Below, in pieces: positions 57,659 to 64,000 of a stretch of DNA of 64,000 bases. The notes under the pieces are model-generated. The model saw only the letters and a list, made by a program, of their open reading frames with translations, had not been told where the DNA came from and made no database searches. Numbering within the stretch: the stretch's first letter is position 1; every line of letters begins with the position of its first letter. This stretch comes from Elymus sibiricus (Eukaryota; Streptophyta; Magnoliopsida; Poales; Poaceae). The stretch covers positions 78,245,954 through 78,309,953 of the forward strand of contig CM077665.1 of NCBI GenBank assembly GCA_039707655.1, given 5' to 3'. Both the position numbers and the translations under genes were made by a program.

Positions 57659-58650
57659 ACACTCAAATAAAAGTAAAAATTGCATAAAGTAAATAGATAG
57701 GCCCTTCGCAGAGGGAAGTAGGGATTTGTAGAGGTGCCAGAGCTCAAAGCTTTAAAGTGAGAGAGAAAAATATTTTGGGTGCCATGCCTTTCCTTTCAAC
57801 GAAAACGACAAAGTAGTTCTCAATACTTTCCATGCTAGATACATCATAGGCAGTTCCCAAACATAAAATAAAGTTTATTCCTTTTTCCACCATTCTTTCA
57901 CAATCCATGGCTAGCCGTATCCATGGTTGCCTTCCATACCAACACTTTCCAAGGAATTTATTATTTGACAACATAAAGTAAATTTATTTTTCATTTCGGG
58001 ACTGGGCATCCCTATTACCGCCGTACTCTCGTGTAATGACAAGTGAATAAACACTCATCTTGAGAATAACACATCTAGCATGGAAAAATATTGTACACCC
58101 CCTACCGTTTCATGAGCGGTACGAGCACACAAAAAGGAAATTCATTTTGAAAATTAGAGATGGCACATACAAATTTGCTTAGAACGGCATGGAAATACCG
58201 CATATAGGTTGGTATGGTGGACTCATAAGGCAAAACTAGGTTTAAGGATTTTCGATGCACAAGTAGTATTTCTACTTAGTAAAAGTGGAGGCTACCAAAT
58301 AGATTGAGAAGCAACCAACCAAGAAAAAAAAAATCACATAAACGGGCATTGAGCATAACTAACACCGAATAATGCACCATAAGTAGGATGTAATTTCATT
58401 GCATAACTTTTGACTTTCGTGATTGCATAGGGAATCACAAACCTTAACACCAATATTCTTACAAAAGCATAATTACTCACCAACATGACTCACATATTAC
58501 TATCATCATGTCTCCAAACTATTACAAGGAATCAAGTTTAATTTGTCCAATGATCTTCATGAAAGTTTTAATTATATCCCTCTTGAATATCTATCACTTC
58601 GGGACTAGTTTCATATATTGCCATTGCTTTTGACAATCTCAAATAAATTT

Positions 58651-58880
58651 AAGTGAAGAACTTGAGCATAAAAATTTCATCTCTCAAAATAGTATAAGTG
58701 AAGCATGAGAGAATTTCTTCAAAATTTACTAACTCTCAAATTAATCTAAGTGAAGCATGAGAGTATTTCTTCAAAAAAAATTAAAGCACACCGTGCTCAA
58801 AAAGATATAAGTGAAGCACGAGAGCAATTCCATAGCTCAAAAAAATTTAAGTGAAGCATATAGAGCAATTCCAACAAATC
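58651..58880. repeat. Imperfect tandem repeats with AAGTGAAG core
   Basis: AAGTGAAG followed by a CATGAGAG-like text occurs at 58651, 58695, 58748, 58809 and 58849, spaced 40-61 bp, in the non-coding tail of F. Confidence 0.7.
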
Positions 58881-58950
58881 ATAGCATAATTTTGGCTCTC
58901 TCAAATAGGTGTGTCTAGCAAGGATACTTGTGACAAACTAAAAAGCAAAG

Positions 58951-59796
58951 CAAGCAAAGACTCAAATAATACAAGACGCTCCAAGCAAAACTCATGATAT
59001 GTGACGAATAAAAATATAGCTCCAAGTAAAATACCGATGGTCGTTAGAAGAAAGAGGGGATGCCACTCGGGGCATCCCCAAGCTTAGTTGCTTGTTTCTC
59101 TTTGGATATTATCTTGGGGGTGCTGTAGCATCCCCAAGCTTAGGCTATTTTCACTCCTTATTCCTTCATCCATCGTGATCTCACCCAAAACTTGAAAACT
59201 TCAATCACACAAAACTCAACAAAACCTTCGTGAGATCCGTTAGTAAAATAAAGCAACATCACTATAAGTGTTGTTGCAAACTCATTCATATTTTATTATT
59301 ACATTATATCTACTGTATTCTAACTTTACCATGGCTTATACCCTTCAATACAAACCATAGATTCATCAAAACAAGCACACAACGCAACGAAAACAGAATC
59401 TGTCTAAAACAGAATAGTCTGTTGTAATCTGTACTCTAACCATACATCTGTAACTCCAAAAATTCTGAAAAATTAAGACAATGTAAAGAATTTGTATAGA
59501 AATCCTGTGTTAAAATTTCAGTTCATTATCACGTTCCAGTAAAAAATGAAAATTTCTGCATTGGAGTCAAAGTTTCAGTTTCAGATTCGGCATTGTTTCT
59601 ACTCATCTTGTGAGCCATCCTAAAGGCTTTACTTGGCACAAACACTAATTAAAACATAAAAACACAATCATAACAGAGGCATAATTGTTTCAACACTCAA
59701 AAACATAAGGAAAAAGAAAAAAATATATTTATTAATTGGGTTGTCTCCCAACAAGCGCTATCGTTTTACGCCCCTAGCTAGGCATAATGCATAGAT
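58951..59796 (-). other. Non-coding region of F with paired polypurine-like motifs
   Basis: AAGCTTGGGGATGC occurs twice on the minus strand (around 59083-59096 and 59131-59144), 48 bp apart. The remainder is AT-rich and without an ORF. The text CAGATTACAACAGACTATTC and nearby sequence also resembles B near 16690-16760. Confidence 0.5.
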
Positions 59797-60458
59797 TCAA
59801 GTATTGTCATCTTTGGTTTTTGTAGAGATATTTTTATCAAGAGGTTTTGCAAATATAACTTGAAAAACATCATCCATAGAAATCTTAGCACTATCAAGTT
59901 GTCCATCCACGTACCCTCTTTGATTCCCGGCCACAATCCAAGAATATTGTTGATTAACATCATTGAAAACTTGTTGGATCATATCTAAAACTGGGACTTC
60001 CTTTTTAAGGTTCTCATCAAAAATTTGATTATTTCCAAGCATATGTCTCAACATGTAGTCACTATTGTAAAGGATCTCCCCTATAACCGTTTTTTCATGG
60101 CTCATACCAAAAAAATCAAAAATCTCCCTAGCTTCTCGTACTATGTGATCAAATTCATTCATGAGAACAAGGGTGGCTAACTTTTTAGCTTTGGGATCCT
60201 TTATAACAGGTAGCTCATAAAACAATCTTTGCAAGGTAGGATGGGTATGAATAAACCTATTTTCAAGTTTCAGAACTAGCGCTGAAATAGGTTCCGCATA
60301 AGTTTTAGTTCTTTTCAGTATAGGAGCATCATCGAGAGTCAAATTCCCAACACAATTGAAAAATTCTTGGATAGTTTCTTTTCCTATAACGTTCCCTTGC
60401 CCCAAAACAAAAGTTTTATCATCCAGATTACCAGAAAGTCCAATATTAGAAGTCCTAC
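59797..60458 (-). pseudogene. Unrecognised ORF of F, cut by element E
   Basis: At least 220 codons are open on the minus strand from the E insertion to a stop at 59797. Stretches include LGQGNVIGKETIQEFFNCVG, SALVLKLENRFIHTHPTLQR and DSAKISMDDVFQVIFAKPLD. There is no in-frame stop, so the surviving part is well preserved. No domain is recognised. It is probably an element-encoded structural or accessory protein of an S/B-like Gypsy family. The N-terminus lies beyond E. The first codons at 60458 read directly from the duplication CCTAC. Confidence 0.55.
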
Positions 60459-63140
60459 TGTGACGCCCCCGATTTCGACCGTACGCTAATCAAACACGCA
60501 ATGCGTACGACCAAGATTAGGGACTCACTGATCGATATCACAACACAACACTAGACACAAATTAAAGTCATACAGCTTCATATTACAAGCCAGGGGCCTC
60601 GAGGGCTCGAATACAAAGCTCGACAAAGCACGAGTCAGCGGAAGCAAATAAATCTGAGTACAGACATAAGTTAGACAAGTTTTGCCTTAAGAAGGCTGGC
60701 ACAAACAAAATCAGCGGATCGAAAGAGGCGAGGCCTCCTACCTGGGAACCTCCTACCTACTCATGAGTGTCGGCGTTCTCCACGTAGTAGTAGACTCCAG
60801 CGGTGGTGTAGTAGTCGTCTCCGGCGTACTCCATCTCCTGGGCTCCATCGTTTGAACGCAGCAATCGAATCGAGGGGGAAAGAGAATGCAAAGCAGCGGT
60901 GAGTACTCATCCAAAGTACTCGCAAGACTGACATCAGAGCTATGCTAAGTATGCATCATTATCAAGGGGAGGGGTTATATCTGGACTGACTGCAGAAAGC
61001 AAGAATACGGAGAAGGCCTAGTCTTATCGAAGACTAGCATCTTCAGCATCTTGCAGCATTAGAAGAGAGTAGACTGGTGTCTCATATATAGTCATATCAT
61101 TGTAGCAATTTTATTAAGCAACCACGCCCAGAGATTCTTCCTCGACTCCCTGTGAGGAACCAATCTCGGAGCCACATTCATTTCAAATTAAATTACAATT
61201 ATAGTTGTATAAGGTCAAAGTATAACTCCAGGTCGTCATGTTACCGTGGACACGGCTATTCGAATAGTTTATTCATCCCTGCAGGGGTGCACCGCATTTC
61301 CAACATGCCTGATCACCTCCGGACGGACACACTTTCCTGGGTCATGCCCGGCCTCGGGATAGCAGCACGTCGTCGCCCCACCTAGGCTCAACGAAGAGGC
61401 CAGCCCACCGGTCTAAATCCTAAGCACACAGGGGTCATGGGCCCACTTGCCCTACGCACTCCTGCACGATGCGAAGGCGGCCGGAAGCAGACCTAGTACA
61501 CTCCAGTCCAAGAGCTGTACCGTCCAGTCCAATCCGGCGCGCGCCGCTCCATTGCTGACGTCCGAAGAGCTTTGGCTGATACAACGACGCTGAGTACCCA
61601 TAACTTCTCCCACGCGATGGTTTGGTGTGTCAAAAGGCCAACGACCCAACTCAGATCAAATACCCAACCCATTAGCATTTTATTAATGCGGGGAAAGCGC
61701 GGCCCATGAAGTGCGGTCCGTCGCCCCGCCTCGAGGATGTGTGGCAAGGCCTCTCCTGCCTGTCCACGCCTCATCAACATCAAATCGTGGGTACCCCTCA
61801 GGGCCGACCCATCCCCAACATGTTTCTATAACCAGGTCATAGTAACTGTGTGTATAAAACATCAAGACGGAACCTGAGGAATCACCCTCAAAGGGCCCCG
61901 CTCGATGAAACCGTCAAGCTGGACTTAGAGGAATCACCCTCATGGGTCCCACACTTGAGGTGTTGCACGACAGAGTCATCGTCGGGAGTGGTGAAGGAGG
62001 AATCACCCTCGATAACCACGACCAACTAGCTGCACCACAGAGCTAGCATCATGAGTACTTCACGAGGTGTCACCCTCGGTACTCGATAGTAGCGCTGCAG
62101 AGTCGTACAAATAAGGAGGGTGCTGTGATGTGAGGGGCCTGGCTTGTCGGCCGGTTGACCGAGTCTTCGAGTCTTCGAGTCATCGATGAAGAAGCAGGGG
62201 CAACTGGGACTAAGGGGTCACTGGGGGTTTCATTGATCAACCTATACTAAGCAGTTGATATGATTGCAGGTATTGTAGCAGTTTATCAAAAGCAGGCTAT
62301 GCATCAGAATAGGAGCTAACTAATACAGTAGCAAAATCTAATGCAAGAATAAGAGGGGAGAATGGGTGATATCGGAATGCTCAAGGGGGCTGCTTGCCTT
62401 GCTGCTCTGCGGAAAAAGGGTTGATCCTCAACGGTGTAGTCGTACCCGGCAGCACCGTCGGTCTCGGGGTCTACCGGTAAGAAGAGGGGGGAGAAACAAT
62501 AAATATAAAGCAGACAAATGCATCACGATGCATGACATGGCAATATGCAGAGCTAGACATGCACTAACGCAGTATTACATGACGCAGACGGATCGGAAGA
62601 ATATCTGACGATATTTCCCGGGTCTCGGGCTACTATCGGACAGACGAAATCGATGGAAAAGTTCCATGTTCGCTATGCTAGAGGCATGTGACAGACGAAC
62701 AGACAGTGTAGTTGGATTCGTGGGATTTTTCTGATCAACTTTCATGTATAAATTATTTTCATCCGAGTTACGGATTATTTTATATTAATTTGTAAAGTTT
62801 TATTAATATTCAAAAATTAAAATAGATTATTTTAATTCAATTATGACATCAGCATGAGGTCATGCTGACATCACCAGTCAACAGTCCTGTTGACTGGTCA
62901 AACCTGACCAGTGGGTCCCACATGTCATACACACATGTTAATTAAGTTTAATTAATCTTAAACATGTTTAATTAGGGGGTGGGACCCACCTGTCATTCTC
63001 TGTTTAGCCTTAATTAATTTTCAGAATTAATTAATCCAATTTAATTAATTAACAGATTAATTAACAGGTTAATTAATTAATCTTAATCATCTAATTAACT
63101 ACTTAATTACCTACTTAATTAATTCACTAATTAATTTAAC

Positions 63141-63196
63141 TAATTATTCATTTTATTTATTTATTTATTTATTTATTTTTATTTATTTATTTATTT
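63141..63196. repeat. (ATTT)n simple repeat
   Basis: ATTT units in the E LTR at the place where the D LTRs carry AATT repeats. Confidence 0.8.
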
Positions 63197-63282
63197 TAAA
63201 TCTTTTTTAGGGGGCAGTGGGCCCCTTCTGTCACAGGGAGTGGGGGGGAGTGGGCCCCCACTGTCAGTGGCCCACTGGCCAC

Positions 63283-63311
63283 AGACACACACACACAACA
63301 CACACACACAG
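63283..63311. repeat. (AC)n simple repeat
   Basis: ACACACACAC, AACACACACACACA in the E LTR, absent from both D LTRs. Confidence 0.8.
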
Positions 63312-64000
63312 CACAGCCAGGGCCGTGGCCATGGCCGGCGGCAACGGCAGCCCACGGTAAGGGGGTGGGTCACCGGCGGGAGGGCGACCGCGGGCGCCGG
63401 CGGTGGTGGTGGGGGCGCAACGGGGAGCGACGCATCGCAACGGCGGGCGGCTACGGGGGGGAAGCGCGGGGCCGCTGCGGTGTGTGCGAGCAGGGGGCGA
63501 GCGGCGCGGCCCGGCTACGGCGGGAGCCGGAGGCAGGCACGCGGCGGGGCTACGGGGCGCGACCGGTAGCGGATGGCCGCGGCGAGGGTGGGGAGCAGGG
63601 CCGCGGCGAAGGGGCAAGCGGGGCCGCGGGGAGCGGCGGGCGGCACAGCGGGGCCACGACGGGCGCGGGCAGCGCACGAGCGGGGGCGGCGGCGTGGGCG
63701 ACGCGCGGCGATGTGGGGGAGGGGGCGGCTCCGCCCGGGGAGGAAAGGAAGAGGGAAGGGGGAGTTCGGCTCACAGCGACGGCAGGAGGGGGCAGCGGGT
63801 GTGAGGGAGGAGTCGGGGAGGCGCCGGTGAGGAGGGGGGCCACGACGGGGAGGAGGAGCGCCGGCGAGGTGGCGGGGCGGCGTCGGTGCAGCGGCGTGGT
63901 CGGGGCACCGGGCGGGCAAGCGGGGCTTAGCCCCGATCCAGATCTGGGGGGGCGAGTGGGGAGTGGGGTGTCGTTGGTGGTGTGGGGGGGTTAATAGGCC

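Larger units (their letters stand above)
57659..60458 (-). mobile_element. Element F: Gypsy relic interrupted by G and E
   Basis: Minus-strand internal sequence: an S-like non-coding tail (57659-58950), a paired AAGCTTGGGGATGC motif (59075-59145), an AT-rich region and one ORF cut by E at 60459. No LTR of F is in the window. It belongs with B and I by its motif order. Confidence 0.65.
60459..64000 (-). repeat. Element E: LTR of the D family, running off the window
   Basis: Begins TGTGACGCCCCCGATTTCG, aligned along its length with the D LTRs in the same orientation but more diverged. At 64000 it has reached the equivalent of about 25025 in D, so some 300 bp of LTR remain outside. Whether it is a solo LTR or a full element cannot be seen. 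The left flank is CCTAC. GC-rich frames after 63240 are compositional. Confidence 0.85.

Overview
This window looks like intergenic DNA of a large grass genome, most likely Triticeae (wheat, Aegilops or barley). I find no cellular gene, tRNA, rRNA or CRISPR array. Almost every base can be assigned to nested LTR retrotransposons plus two small DNA transposons. The organism call rests on recognised repeat styles: Athila-lineage Gypsy elements with tRNA-Asp primer sites and LTRs beginning TGATACGT, an Angela/BARE-like Copia relic, a Stowaway MITE and a Harbinger element. Family names are from memory and are hedged.

Left nest (1-35829). Letters are my own labels. A young, apparently non-autonomous Gypsy element S (1672-11141, +) sits inside the integrase of an autonomous-type but broken Athila-lineage element A (1-16358, -). 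A lies inside the internal region of B (16359-20082, -). B abuts an LTR fragment C (20083-20391), which abuts the gag of a Copia relic H (20392-34885, -). H lies in an older Gypsy relic I (34886-35829). H also carries a 93-bp Stowaway MITE and a 12.3-kb Gypsy element D (21523-33859, -) with 3.8-4.1-kb LTRs and a perfect ATGAC target-site duplication. If every abutment is an insertion, S is at the sixth level. The left ends of A, B, C and H are outside the window, so some steps could instead be truncations.

Right nest (35830-64000). A second S-like element J (from 35982, -) was hit by K (38367-47489, +, TSD GCAGG) and by L (47702-55038, -, TSD ACCAT). L's LTR carries a Harbinger-type element M (48456-49967, TSD TAA). 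J is joined near 55352 to the gag, primer site and 5' LTR of a different family G (to 57658). G sits in a further relic F (57659-60458). F's reading frame is cut at 60459 by an LTR of the D family (E), which runs off the window.

How the parts work together. A once encoded gag, protease, reverse transcriptase, RNase H and integrase. S, J and L keep gag-protease and a 3' ORF region but lack reverse transcriptase and integrase, so they must have relied on a partner such as A. K has a sense gag but no pol, and carries an antisense gene with several GT-AG introns. S and L both contain a second LTR-like GC-rich block inside the element, followed by a conserved GTATGTGACTCC splice-donor-like site upstream of the 3' ORF position. 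This suggests an internal promoter and a spliced subgenomic transcript. These two arrangements, the K antisense gene and the internal U3-like block, are the most interesting observations.
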